This document shows positions 9,158 to 17,666 of a stretch of 64,000 bases of DNA, piece after piece (position 1 is the first letter of the stretch; the number at the start of each line of letters is the position of its first letter). Source of the stretch: Candidatus Gastranaerophilales bacterium (GTDB lineage Bacteria; Cyanobacteriota; Vampirovibrionia; Gastranaerophilales; Gastranaerophilaceae); NCBI GenBank assembly GCA_928722015.1, contig CAKMWI010000007.1, forward strand, positions 62,001 through 126,000, given 5' to 3'. Made by a program: the position numbers and the translations under genes. The notes under the pieces were generated by a model. It was not told the origin of the DNA. It saw only the letters and a list, made by a program, of their open reading frames with translations, and searched no databases.

Positions 9158-10153
9158 ATGAAAAGACGCGGGAAACGAAAAAGTTCCGGAAATATGAAAA
9201 AAGAAGGATTCTTAGCAAAGTGTGCAAATGCCCTGATTACACTATGTTTGACTTCGGCAATGTTATGGGGCTTACAGGCTTATAGCGGTTCAACAAGCTT
9301 GAAATTTGTACAGTTAAGTGATGTTCATTTTCTTGAGAATGGTTCAAACTCGACATTTAAAATGATTGGTGAGTCTCCGAGACTTCTTGATGATGCAGTT
9401 AGCCAGATTAATGAATACAAAGATTTAGATTTTGTTATGATAACCGGAGATTTGATTGATAAACCTTTTGAAAAAGAATTAAGAGCAGTACTTCCACATG
9501 TTGAAAAATTAAATGCTCCTTGGTACTTTGCTTTTGGTAATCATGACAGATGTGTAGGCGGTTACTTAGATACTCTTGTATATTTAGAAATGCTTAGAAG
9601 TATAAATAAAGATTTTACATTTAAAAAGGCGTATTATTCTTTTGAACCTAAGAAAAACTATAAAGTTATAGTTTTGGATGATATTATAACAACTGAAATT
9701 ACTTCTAATGGTTATATTGATTCAGAGCAGCTAAGATGGCTGAAAAAGGAACTTGATAAATCAAATAATGAAACAGTTTTAATATTTATGCATGTCCCTG
9801 TAGTGGAACCATTTGCGAGTCCTAATCATAAACTACGTAATGCCTCTGAAGTTATGAGTTTGATTGAAAGTTACAAAAATCCTATAGGGGTTTTTCAAGG
9901 ACATTATCATGCGGCCAGAGTTGTGCAACACGACAATGTGTTATATGTGAGTTCTCCAGCACTTGTTTCTTATCCTAATGCATTTAGATTGATTACTGTA
10001 AGTAATTACAAAGATAAGACAGTGTTTGACTTGAAGTGGGTTGAAACCAGAGAAAAAACAATTCAAAAAATGGCTAAATTACTTGTATTTTCCGGAGGTA
10101 TATATTCAGGGGATGCAAAGGATCAATCAGGAATTTATGAAATAAAGAAATAA
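9158..10153 (+). CDS. Membrane-anchored metallophosphoesterase (calcineurin-like)
   Basis: 331 residues. A very basic N-terminus is followed by one membrane segment (about 24-42) and a calcineurin-like phosphoesterase domain outside the membrane. All five metal motifs are seen: LSDVHF (D54, H56 region), ITGDLID, FGNHDR, MHVPV and QGHYHAAR. It hydrolyses a phosphate ester whose identity cannot be read from sequence. It starts 1 nt after the TPR gene stop, with GGAAAG as weak SD. An internal start at residue 13 (MKKEGF) is possible. Confidence 0.85.
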   Translation: MKRRGKRKSSGNMKKEGFLAKCANALITLCLTSAMLWGLQAYSGSTSLKFVQLSDVHFLENGSNSTFKMIGESPRLLDDAVSQINEYKDLDFVMITGDLIDKPFEKELRAVLPHVEKLNAPWYFAFGNHDRCVGGYLDTLVYLEMLRSINKDFTFKKAYYSFEPKKNYKVIVLDDIITTEITSNGYIDSEQLRWLKKELDKSNNETVLIFMHVPVVEPFASPNHKLRNASEVMSLIESYKNPIGVFQGHYHAARVVQHDNVLYVSSPALVSYPNAFRLITVSNYKDKTVFDLKWVETREKTIQKMAKLLVFSGGIYSGDAKDQSGIYEIKK

Positions 10154-10168
10154 TTGAGGGTTTATAAT

Positions 10169-11086
10169 ATGGACAATTTTGATGTTAAGTTCAGAGGTGT
10201 CAGAGGTAGTTTTCCGGTTGCAAACAAAAACTTTTTGCACTATGGAGGCAATACATCCTGTGTAGAAATTAATGTTGGTGGTCATTTAATTATTCTTGAT
10301 GCCGGAACAGGTATTGTTACTACCGGCGATGAGCTTATGGAAAATTATATTGCCTCTGCTGTCGAACCTGAAAATAGAACAGCAGTTAAGGCTACTCTTT
10401 TAATTTCTCATATTCATCAGGACCACCTTCTGGGATTGACTTTTTTTAAACCTCTTCATATAAAATCTACAGAGTTAGAAATTTTTGGACCTGGTAGTAA
10501 AACTTCTGATTTGTCTAAAAATTTGTCTGAACTGGTTTTTGGAAAAACATTTCCTCTTGATTTAGGAGATATTGCTTGTAAGTTAAATATTCATAATCTT
10601 TGTGAGGAAAACTCAATAATATTGTCAAAAGGTGAGAGACCAAAGTTAGTACTAAATGATATAAAGCCGAGTGAAGATGATGTTTTAATATCATTTTATA
10701 AATCTTATGTCCATCCTCAGGATGGGGTTATGATATATCGTGTAACATATAAGGATAAATCATTGGTTTATGCAACAGATAAAGAATGTTATCTTGGTGG
10801 TGATAAAAAATTTATAAGGTTTGCACGAAACTGTGATTTACTTATTCATGACTCTCAATATACTACAGAGGATTATTTAAATCCTAATTCACCAAAGCAG
10901 GGTTATGGACATTCAACTTTTGATATGGCTGTTGAAACAATGAAACAATCCAAAGCTAAAAATCTTGTATTTTTTCATTATGATCCCGGTTATGATGATG
11001 AAAAACTTGATAGTATTAAAGAATATTATTTAACTAATTATAAAAATGTTCACTTTGCATACGAAGGGTTGAAATTTACTATTTAA
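10169..11086 (+). CDS. Metallo-beta-lactamase-fold hydrolase
   Basis: 305 residues, cytoplasmic. The zinc motif HIHQDH is at residues 81-86, preceded by LDAGTGI. Later metal ligands probably lie in ATDKE and HDSQY, and a final His in FFHYDPG. The N-terminal FRGVRGSFPV and GGNTSC are typical of the PhnP/RNase Z-like branch that includes cyclic phosphodiesterases. I chose ATG 10169, with GAGGG 8 nt before it, over the in-frame TTG at 10154. It is the third gene of the TPR-phosphoesterase run. Substrate unknown. Confidence 0.82.
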   Translation: MDNFDVKFRGVRGSFPVANKNFLHYGGNTSCVEINVGGHLIILDAGTGIVTTGDELMENYIASAVEPENRTAVKATLLISHIHQDHLLGLTFFKPLHIKSTELEIFGPGSKTSDLSKNLSELVFGKTFPLDLGDIACKLNIHNLCEENSIILSKGERPKLVLNDIKPSEDDVLISFYKSYVHPQDGVMIYRVTYKDKSLVYATDKECYLGGDKKFIRFARNCDLLIHDSQYTTEDYLNPNSPKQGYGHSTFDMAVETMKQSKAKNLVFFHYDPGYDDEKLDSIKEYYLTNYKNVHFAYEGLKFTI

Positions 11087-11128
11087 AGTTATTGAACTTC
11101 TCATTTTTATAATTAAACAGGTAATGAA

Positions 11129-11701
11129 ATGAAGAAATTTTTTGTGCTATTTTTTATAATGTTTTTTAGTTGTCCATTGGGTTTTGCGGCTGCTGGTACA
11201 ACTGCAACTTATGTAATTGATCCTGAAAAAAATGCTTTTGAGCATAATAATAAAGGCGTTATGTATGTTGAAGAAAAGTGTTATTATGCAGCAATTCAGG
11301 AGTTTAAAATGGCTATAAGTTTAAATCCAAAAAAGCAGTCCACTGCTGTTTATTTTAATAATTTGGGTAAAGTTTATATGACGATTGGTTATCCTGAATT
11401 GGCTTTGGATTGTTTTCACAATGCAGTAACACAGTATAGTTTGAATTTTGAGTATTATCAAAATCTTGCAAATTGTTACAAAGCCCTTGGACAGCTGCAA
11501 AAGCAAATTAAATATTATCAAACAAAGGATTCAAATCCGTTAAATAAGGTGATGCTTGGTTTATTATATGAATTGTCAGGCGATAAAAGAAAAGCGGTTA
11601 TCGTATTTGATGAGTTTGCAATGGCTGAGCCTAACCTTATTATTACTCCGGCAGTAAAAAAACATATTCAAAAATTGGTTTCAGAATTACAGAAAATATA
11701 A
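11129..11701 (+). CDS. Secreted TPR-repeat protein
   Basis: 190 residues with a signal peptide (hydrophobic 4-20, likely cut near GFAAA) and about three TPR units (EHNNKGVMYVEEKCYYAAIQ, NNLGKVYMTIGYPELALDCF, YQNLANCYKALGQLQKQIKY). It resembles the TPR protein at 8251 in type and closes the same plus-strand run. A TATAAT at about 11108 may give it its own promoter. Likely a periplasmic protein-interaction factor. Confidence 0.75.
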   Translation: MKKFFVLFFIMFFSCPLGFAAAGTTATYVIDPEKNAFEHNNKGVMYVEEKCYYAAIQEFKMAISLNPKKQSTAVYFNNLGKVYMTIGYPELALDCFHNAVTQYSLNFEYYQNLANCYKALGQLQKQIKYYQTKDSNPLNKVMLGLLYELSGDKRKAVIVFDEFAMAEPNLIITPAVKKHIQKLVSELQKI

Positions 11702-11735
11702 ATGGTTAAATTAAGATATCTTAATTTAACCATTT
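11700..11735. terminator. Perfect 36-bp palindrome, bidirectional terminator
   Basis: A fully self-complementary 18+18 bp palindrome (AAATGGTTAAATTAAGAT and its complement) overlaps the TAA of the upstream TPR gene and lies 28 nt beyond the stop of the convergent gene at 11764. It is A/T-rich with T-rich flanks, so it probably terminates both. Confidence 0.7.
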
Positions 11736-11763
11736 ATATTTATCAATGTGTATATTTTATAAA

Positions 11764-12540
11764 TTATTTTTTATATTTTTGGAGTAAATTAGTATTTTCG
11801 TCCGTGGTTTTAGCTGACAACGCCGGATTTGAATTTGGAGCTGCAGCTGTTGTTATTGGGACTTTTTGGGCTGAACCTTTCATTGTTGGATTGGAATTAT
11901 CATCATTATTTGTTGTTGGTATAGTATTCCCGTTATGTTGTTTTGCTTCTCTTTCATTCATTTTCTTTTCAACTTTACCTGCTAGAGGTGTTGCTATGAA
12001 TGGAACTAACATACGTTTTCCAACAATAGTTGCAGCGGCAAGGGATGTCAATCCGCCAAATGCATCTTTAACATTTTCTCTGATTTTTTCAAATTCTTGA
12101 GTGAATTTTACACCATTGATATTTTCATATCCAGGTTTATTTTTGATAAGTTGTTGATAAGTTTTCTTAATAGGTCTGTCAAACATTTTTCCAAAGAATT
12201 TATCAAACATTTTTGTTTGGCAAACTTTATGTGATACTGTAAAGAACATTAGAATTTGGAAACCAATCATTAAAAGGCCGTTTGTAAGATCTAATGCCGC
12301 AACGAATTTACGTTTATCATCAGGGATTTCTTTGTTATTTAAACTTTGTGTAACATATAAATAGCATCCTAATCCGTCTTTGGCAACAATGGAGGCAACG
12401 CCTAATCCATCAATATATTTTCTATTATTGTCAAAAACTTTATTACCTGCTTTTTTTATAAAACTTCTTTCTGAAGCCCATCTTAGAGGTTTCATAACGG
12501 TTGTTTCTAGAAAAGGATTGATTTTAGGTATACCAGCCAT
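11764..12540 (-). CDS. Hypothetical membrane protein (258 aa)
   Basis: Unrecognised. There are hydrophobic stretches at about 82-103 (LTNGLLMIGFQILMFFTV) and about 166-190, and a Thr/Asn/Pro/Ala-rich low-complexity tail from about 205 to the end that looks disordered. It starts with its ATG overlapping the last bases of the upstream gene's stop, so it is translationally coupled to the 544-residue protein. The pair probably forms one unit. No enzyme motif is visible. Confidence 0.7.
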   Translation of the reverse strand: MAGIPKINPFLETTVMKPLRWASERSFIKKAGNKVFDNNRKYIDGLGVASIVAKDGLGCYLYVTQSLNNKEIPDDKRKFVAALDLTNGLLMIGFQILMFFTVSHKVCQTKMFDKFFGKMFDRPIKKTYQQLIKNKPGYENINGVKFTQEFEKIRENVKDAFGGLTSLAAATIVGKRMLVPFIATPLAGKVEKKMNEREAKQHNGNTIPTTNNDDNSNPTMKGSAQKVPITTAAAPNSNPALSAKTTDENTNLLQKYKK

Positions 12541-14174
12541 TATTTCACCTCAGCTTTCTTATCATTTTGTACTGCGGTTGCAGAATCTTGTTTTGGTCCC
12601 TTTGTTTTATTTGATAATTTAGGGAATGCTAAATCCATAAACCAAGGATATATTCTGTTAAGTAACCAGCAGGTTACAGGAAGAATTGCAAGAGATACTC
12701 CAAGACCTGTCCAGCGTTTATAACCGTCTAGGTTGGATTTTACATGTTTTTCCAATTGATCGCCTATGCAATTTGCAAGAGAGCCTGCTTTTTGTTTTAA
12801 TCTCGCAGCAAGACTTTCTGCAAATTCTGAAGAATCTTTGATTTCTTGTTCACTTAGACCTTTTGCTTGCAATTTCGTATATAACTCAGTTTGTGATTTT
12901 TCGATTTTTTGGTTAATAATTTTTTGAGCTTCTTTTACGCTTATTCCTGAACTTAATAGTCTATCTTGGATTGATTTTAAAGTATCTATAAGTTCATCAA
13001 TTGCATTTGTTCTTTCATAGATATGTTGGTTAACGTATTCAATAATTTCTTGAGTAGTTTTTTTATTGGCTACAACGTCAACTGTATTTATCATACCATT
13101 TATTTTATTATTTAAAATTCGGATTGCAGAAGAGTCTTTGTCTGTATTTTTATTTTTAAGTTCTTTTACTATATTTATTAATACTGTATTAACATCTTTT
13201 TTATTTGGATCTGTTTTTATTTCTGATTTTAATTCTGAAATTATTTCTTTAAATTCTTTATTTAATTCACTACTTATAGTTTTAATTTTATCTGCTGCAA
13301 AATCAGATTGGTTATATGTTTGTTTTATTTTGCTGCTAATTCTTTGGAGTACTTTTCTTGATTCTTCAGGGTTAGTGTGGTAGAAAATACCTCTTTCAAT
13401 TTTTTTAGGAAGCTTATGTTCGATTGCGTTAAGTCGCTCTTTCTTTTCTTCCTTGATAATTTTTTCCAGTGTTTCATTAAATAATGTTTTAAAATCTTTA
13501 TCCTCCATTGGAAGGTCTGAAACTACTGTTTTTCCCCCTTTTATTTCAGTTTTCTTAAATACTATTTTATCATCTGAAATCATGTCTGATAAAATTTGTT
13601 TATTTTTATCTTTATATTTTTTTATTTCTTCTTTTAATTCATCTTTTGTGAAATGTTTATTTGGATTATCAGCTTTGATTTGTTTTTTTATGTAATTTTC
13701 TGATGGGAATAAAGACGCGTTATATCTCTGATTTAAATATCCGATGTCAGACATGTAACGTATTATATCGTTAAATGGTTTTACTATAGCGCATTGAGTA
13801 CCTACTGCTAATATTGCAGAAACCGGTTGTCTCCATGCTGTATATGTTCTGGTGTCTTCATCTGTGTCGGAAATTGGGTTAAACTTGATAAATAATGGAG
13901 CAATAAGACCGGTTCCAACTGCGTTTATTAACTGGTTTTGGATTTCTCCCATGCCTTCATGCATTTTTACCATTCTTTTAGCTGAGCCAGGCATGATTTC
14001 TAATAAAATCTCTTTTAAAGGTTTTATTGAATCTTTTGCAACTGTACCAGCTCCCGTAAATGATGTACTATCTTTTATCTCTCCGAGGAAAATTCTATTT
14101 TTAATGTTTTTTCCTGATAGGAGTTGAGCAGTTGAATTAGCTTCAAAATTGCTTCTAATCTTTTCAATACCCAT
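12540..14174 (-). CDS. Hypothetical large coiled-coil membrane protein (544 aa)
   Basis: Unrecognised 544-residue protein. Residues 1-60 are polar and include DSTSFTGAGT. Moderately hydrophobic stretches lie near 85-105 and 118-135. Residues 160-470 are extremely Lys/Glu-rich and probably helical or coiled coil. One clear membrane span lies near 490-515 (GVSLAILPVTCWLLNRIYPW), followed by a short charged tail. Two-end membrane attachment with a long cytoplasmic rod is one reading. A weak SD (TAGGTG) precedes ATG. It is the first gene of a two-gene unit with the 258-residue protein. Confidence 0.7.
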   Translation of the reverse strand: MGIEKIRSNFEANSTAQLLSGKNIKNRIFLGEIKDSTSFTGAGTVAKDSIKPLKEILLEIMPGSAKRMVKMHEGMGEIQNQLINAVGTGLIAPLFIKFNPISDTDEDTRTYTAWRQPVSAILAVGTQCAIVKPFNDIIRYMSDIGYLNQRYNASLFPSENYIKKQIKADNPNKHFTKDELKEEIKKYKDKNKQILSDMISDDKIVFKKTEIKGGKTVVSDLPMEDKDFKTLFNETLEKIIKEEKKERLNAIEHKLPKKIERGIFYHTNPEESRKVLQRISSKIKQTYNQSDFAADKIKTISSELNKEFKEIISELKSEIKTDPNKKDVNTVLINIVKELKNKNTDKDSSAIRILNNKINGMINTVDVVANKKTTQEIIEYVNQHIYERTNAIDELIDTLKSIQDRLLSSGISVKEAQKIINQKIEKSQTELYTKLQAKGLSEQEIKDSSEFAESLAARLKQKAGSLANCIGDQLEKHVKSNLDGYKRWTGLGVSLAILPVTCWLLNRIYPWFMDLAFPKLSNKTKGPKQDSATAVQNDKKAEVK

Positions 14175-14329
14175 TTGTTACACCTACTAAGTCCTTCTAT
14201 TTATATAGAATCCAAAACACAAAAAAAATTGCTAAATTTTCATACTTTGTAAATAATTGTTAACAATGCTTTTCTTACCACTTTGGATACGCTGAGCAGA
14301 AGTTCTTTTTTAATTAATCTATCTACCCC

Positions 14330-14360
14330 AAAAATGATTCTGCATAGCAGAATCATTTTT
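14330..14360 (-). terminator. Perfect 14-bp hairpin, terminator of the thioredoxin gene
   Basis: AAAAATGATTCTGC and its exact complement are separated by three bases. On the minus strand the hairpin lies 48 nt after the thioredoxin stop and its 3' arm ends in TTTTT. It also precedes the 544-residue gene, whose promoter must lie downstream of it or overlap it. Confidence 0.7.
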
Positions 14361-14407
14361 ATTATACAAAACACATATTTAAAATAAAAGTAATATATTA
14401 CGATTTA

Positions 14408-15001
14408 TTAATCTTTTTTATCAAGAAGTTTTCGTATTCTCAAAAATCTATCTAATTCAGTTCTAAACAATTTTAAATCTCCAAAAATTGAATTTGATAG
14501 TAAAACTTTATTGTCATATTTTGGATCTATGATAAATACTGTAGGAAATCCGGTTATGCCTATTTCTTTTACAAGTTTTTCATATTTAGGGTCTTCTACG
14601 TTAACTTTTGAGAAATTGAAATCATCTTTGTAGATTTTAGATAGAGTTTGGTATGTTGGCATAAATTTAATACAAAAATGACACCAATCTGCATAGAATA
14701 ATGTAAGTATTGGTTTATTTTGTTTTAAGGCTTCTTCATAAGGAATACCAATATTGTATTCTGAAGGTTTTTTAGTTGGTTCTGCTTCAGCGGTTTGTTC
14801 TGCAGCATTTTCTTTGGTTGGTGCTCCTCCTAAATCAGGAACTACAGCCCCTTCTTCAATTCGTGTAATTTCTTTCTTTAAGTTGTGCATCTGATTATAT
14901 TCATAACCGCAAATAGCAATTACTGCCAGAACGAATAATATAGATGCTACAATTGCAACATTTTTTTTGTTTACATTTTGTAATTTTTCTTTTAAATTCA
15001 T
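14408..15001 (-). CDS. Membrane-anchored thioredoxin-fold protein
   Basis: 197 residues: one N-terminal membrane span (about 14-31), a Glu/Pro/Ala-rich linker (45-80) and a thioredoxin domain (about 85-190) with the active site WCHFC (Cys107, Cys110) and the cis-Pro region GFPTVF. It probably works outside the inner membrane as a thiol-disulfide reductase or oxidase, similar to the C-terminal domain of DsbD-like proteins. A GAGGAG SD and an upstream TATAAT support the start. No DsbD or CcdA partner is nearby. Confidence 0.85.
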   Translation of the reverse strand: MNLKEKLQNVNKKNVAIVASILFVLAVIAICGYEYNQMHNLKKEITRIEEGAVVPDLGGAPTKENAAEQTAEAEPTKKPSEYNIGIPYEEALKQNKPILTLFYADWCHFCIKFMPTYQTLSKIYKDDFNFSKVNVEDPKYEKLVKEIGITGFPTVFIIDPKYDNKVLLSNSIFGDLKLFRTELDRFLRIRKLLDKKD

Positions 15002-15092
15002 ATTTTAGCTCCTCTTTTTCCTATAATTATAGTACGAAAATCCGTTATGGAGTGCATTTAACATAATTTAACATAATTTCTGCTTAACACTT

Positions 15093-15159
15093 TGTAACAT
15101 GATGTAACACTTGATATATATTTGGGTATATACTAAGTATATAATAATCTCGTGTTACA
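15093..15159 (+). promoter_or_regulatory. Repeat-bearing upstream region of the sigma factor gene
   Basis: TGTAACAT (15093-15100) and TGTAACAC (15103-15110) are 10-nt spaced direct copies, and GTGTTACA (15152-15159) is the inverted complement of the second. They flank TATAAT at 15140-15145. Just upstream, ACATAATTTA is repeated in tandem (15061-15080). This arrangement could be operator sites around the promoter; no known regulator motif is matched. Confidence 0.35.
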
Positions 15160-15223
15160 TTACCCCAGAGGCGGTTACCAGATTCCGTCAAAATTTCCGT
15201 TGCTAAAATAAGGAGTTTAATTT

Positions 15224-16132
15224 ATGAGAAGTGAAGAGCCGGTTGAAATGAAGATTGGACCACAGAGTTCAGATCCTGCAAAAGCTAAAGTTTTGGATGT
15301 TCAAAATGATAGTACTTTAACTGCATATTTAAGAGAAATTGCTGATTATCCTCAATTAACTATTGAAGAAGAGAAAATATTGGCGCAAAAAATTGAAAAT
15401 GGTGATTCTGAAGCTAAAAGGGAGTTGATTCAAGCTAATTTGCGGCTTGTGGTTACCATTGCGAGAAAGGCGATTCACATGTCAGCTTTACCTATGATTG
15501 ACTTAATTCAAGAGGGAAATCTTGGGTTGATGATTGCAGCTGAAAAATTTAATTATAAACTTGGATATAAGTTTTCTACTTATGCTGGATGGTGGATTAA
15601 GCAGTCTATGTTTAAGGCTATTTCAGAACAGTCTCATTGTATGAAGATTCCTGTATATATTCAGGAAACACTTTCAAAATATTCAAAAGTTAAGTATCAA
15701 ATGGAGCAGTCTGCAAATTCTCAGGTAAAAACTGAGGATGTTGCAAAAAAAATGAATATTGCCCCTGATAAAATTGAGATGTTTCTTTCTGCGTATACTA
15801 AGACAATTTCTATAGAAAACGGTATGGAAAGAAATGACGGTAAAGAACTTAATGTCGCTGATATTTTAGCGGATGATACTACGTTGATTAGTGAAAATAT
15901 AGAATATCAATCATTGAAAAATGATATTCTTAATGTTATTTCTACTCTAAAGGAGAGAGAACAGGAAGTAGTAAAAATGCGCTATGGTTTGGATGATAGC
16001 GAAAGGTATACTTTGGAGGAAATTGGTAATATTTACGGTGTTACCAAAGAATGTATTCGTCAAACAGAATTACGTGCTCTGAAAAAAATGAAGATTTCAG
16101 GAGAATCACTTTTATCCTGCTATATTTGCTAA
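15224..16132 (+). CDS. RNA polymerase sigma-70 family factor (RpoD/RpoS-like)
   Basis: 302 residues. Region 1.2 (TAYLREIADYPQLT) starts near residue 30. Region 2 carries DLIQEGNLGLMIAAEKFN and FSTYAGWWIKQSM (2.3/2.4), region 3 is normal, and region 4 has LKEREQEVVKMRYGL and the helix-turn-helix TLEEIGNIYGVTKECIRQTE. It lacks the long region 1.1, so it is compatible with a group 2 sigma or a short primary sigma. It directs RNA polymerase to -10/-35 promoters. An AAGGAG SD precedes ATG. The product ends with an unusual CYIC. Confidence 0.93.
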   Translation: MRSEEPVEMKIGPQSSDPAKAKVLDVQNDSTLTAYLREIADYPQLTIEEEKILAQKIENGDSEAKRELIQANLRLVVTIARKAIHMSALPMIDLIQEGNLGLMIAAEKFNYKLGYKFSTYAGWWIKQSMFKAISEQSHCMKIPVYIQETLSKYSKVKYQMEQSANSQVKTEDVAKKMNIAPDKIEMFLSAYTKTISIENGMERNDGKELNVADILADDTTLISENIEYQSLKNDILNVISTLKEREQEVVKMRYGLDDSERYTLEEIGNIYGVTKECIRQTELRALKKMKISGESLLSCYIC

Positions 16133-16169
16133 GTTTTAATATATTTCTCGTGTTTATTTAATCTATCCT

Positions 16170-16196
16170 GCCGCAAAGTATAAATGCGGCTTTTTT
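16170..16196 (+). terminator. Terminator of the sigma factor gene
   Basis: GCCGCA (16170-16175) pairs with TGCGGC (16185-16190), followed by six T. It is 37 nt after the stop. Confidence 0.9.
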
Positions 16197-16203
16197 GTTT
16201 GTT

Positions 16204-17016
16204 TTACATGATAAAACAGCTACGTGCAGCAACAATTTTTATATCATTAATATATTGTTGAATATAGGCATACAGTTTGTCTATATCATAATTATCGGTT
16301 AAATTTTTGTTTTCATGGAATTCTCCTCGTAGAGATTGAATATTTTGCAGTATATCTTTCGGGGTATTATATAAAATCTCATACTCTGACCCTTCACAGT
16401 CGATTTTTAATAATTTAAGTGTTTTTATTTTGTGTTTTTTAATAATTTTTTCTAGAGTAGTAGATTTGATATTACAATTAATATCTTGAGTTATTGCACC
16501 GACTGAGACGACATCGGATATAGATGAACCACCTGTATTAAGTGCATTAATACTCATATTTACAATTCTTGCATCTTTTGTTACCGCTTTATTTTCAAGA
16601 ATTATTGTTCCTGATGGAATTTTGTTAAGTTCAATATTTGCTTTGAAATTTTTATAGTTTTGACGAACAGGTTCAAATGCATAAATTTTTAAAAAAGGAT
16701 ATTTTTTTGCCAAATAGATTGATACCATGCCTATATTCCCGCCAATATCTATTACACAATCTCCTTTTTTAAAATCAAAATTTTTGAAATCATACTCCCT
16801 TCCTGCATTTATTTCTGCGGAAACAAGGTCAACAGTTCTTGAAATTATAGAATCATAAAATTGAAAAGATATGCCATCTATGATAGTTTCTTTAATATTG
16901 TTATAATTTATCAAAATATTTTTTATGTAATAATCGAGTTCTTCTGTTGTTAAATTATATCTATTTTTCATGTATCGATTAACTATTTGAATTGCTAAAT
17001 CATCATAATTGCCCAT
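16204..17016 (-). CDS. FkbM-family SAM-dependent methyltransferase
   Basis: 270 residues. The SAM site is CVIDIGGNIGMVSIYLA, followed by the acidic end of strand 2 (YAFEPVRQN). LKIDCEGSEYEIL is the FkbM signature near residue 200. Such enzymes O-methylate sugars, lipids or antibiotics. No glycan or secondary-metabolite genes lie next to it, so the acceptor is unknown. It follows cobO by 15 nt with its own SD (AAGGA) and probably shares that transcript. Confidence 0.85.
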   Translation of the reverse strand: MGNYDDLAIQIVNRYMKNRYNLTTEELDYYIKNILINYNNIKETIIDGISFQFYDSIISRTVDLVSAEINAGREYDFKNFDFKKGDCVIDIGGNIGMVSIYLAKKYPFLKIYAFEPVRQNYKNFKANIELNKIPSGTIILENKAVTKDARIVNMSINALNTGGSSISDVVSVGAITQDINCNIKSTTLEKIIKKHKIKTLKLLKIDCEGSEYEILYNTPKDILQNIQSLRGEFHENKNLTDNYDIDKLYAYIQQYINDIKIVAARSCFIM

Positions 17017-17031
17017 TTTAGATTTCCTTTT

Positions 17032-17607
17032 TTAATATTCAATGCCTTTTCTTGCTGCAATACCTGTATCCCAGTAGTGTTTAACCGGTTCGATTTTGGA
17101 TACAAGATGTGCAATTTCTATTATTTTAGGATTTGCATTACGTCCGGTTAAAACGATTTCCATCTCATCTGGTTTGTTTTTTAGGACGTTGACAACTTCA
17201 TCAACATCAAGAATACCTAAATCAATTGCTATGTTTGCTTCATCTAAGATTATAAGTTGATATTCGTGATTTTTAATTGCTTGTTTTGCTAGTTCCCAAC
17301 CTTTTTTTATTGCTTCGGAATCATCTTGTGTTTTATTATTTTCATATACAATTCTGTCTAGGCCTGCTTGTACAATTTTGAGATTATTGGCAATTTCTGG
17401 TGAAAGTTCACGGAAAGAGTTTAATTCTCCATAATCATTGCCACCTTTCGTAAACATTATAATAAGCACTTTCCAGCATCTGCCAAGAGCTCTCATTGCA
17501 AGTCCTAATGATGCAGTTGTTTTACCTTTACCATTACCTGTATAAACTTGAATATATCCATGTTGAGCCCAGTTAGGATTTATAAGATTATTATCACATT
17601 TATTCAT
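17032..17607 (-). CDS. cobO: Cob(I)alamin adenosyltransferase, CobO/BtuR type
   Basis: 191 residues. The P-loop VYTGNGKGKTTASLG, an aromatic/basic strand and LIILDEANIAIDLGIL are typical of the CobA/CobO/BtuR ATP:corrinoid adenosyltransferases, which make adenosylcobalamin. ATG 17607 is chosen over the TTG at 17637, because CGGAG lies before it and because family members start with a short polar segment before HGYIQVYTGNGKG. No other cobalamin gene is in the window, so it may serve salvage. The promoter overlaps that of the divergent folate gene. Confidence 0.92.
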   Translation of the reverse strand: MNKCDNNLINPNWAQHGYIQVYTGNGKGKTTASLGLAMRALGRCWKVLIIMFTKGGNDYGELNSFRELSPEIANNLKIVQAGLDRIVYENNKTQDDSEAIKKGWELAKQAIKNHEYQLIILDEANIAIDLGILDVDEVVNVLKNKPDEMEIVLTGRNANPKIIEIAHLVSKIEPVKHYWDTGIAARKGIEY

Positions 17608-17650
17608 TTTTATCTTTAGCTCCGTAGTTGGTAGCAATATTTACCTATTT

Positions 17651-17660
17651 ATTATATATT
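17651..17660. promoter_or_regulatory. Overlapping divergent -10 boxes (cobO and folate cyclo-ligase)
   Basis: On the plus strand TATATT (17655-17660) ends 6 nt before the ATG at 17667, predicting a leaderless mRNA. On the minus strand TATAAT (17656-17651) serves cobO with a leader of about 37 nt. The two boxes share bases, so the genes probably compete for polymerase. Confidence 0.45.
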
Positions 17661-17666
17661 AAAAAG

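Noticed and set aside
11702..12100. 132-codon plus-strand frame
   Set aside because: It is antisense to the coding region of the gene at 11764-12540 and its first codons fall in the palindromic terminator.
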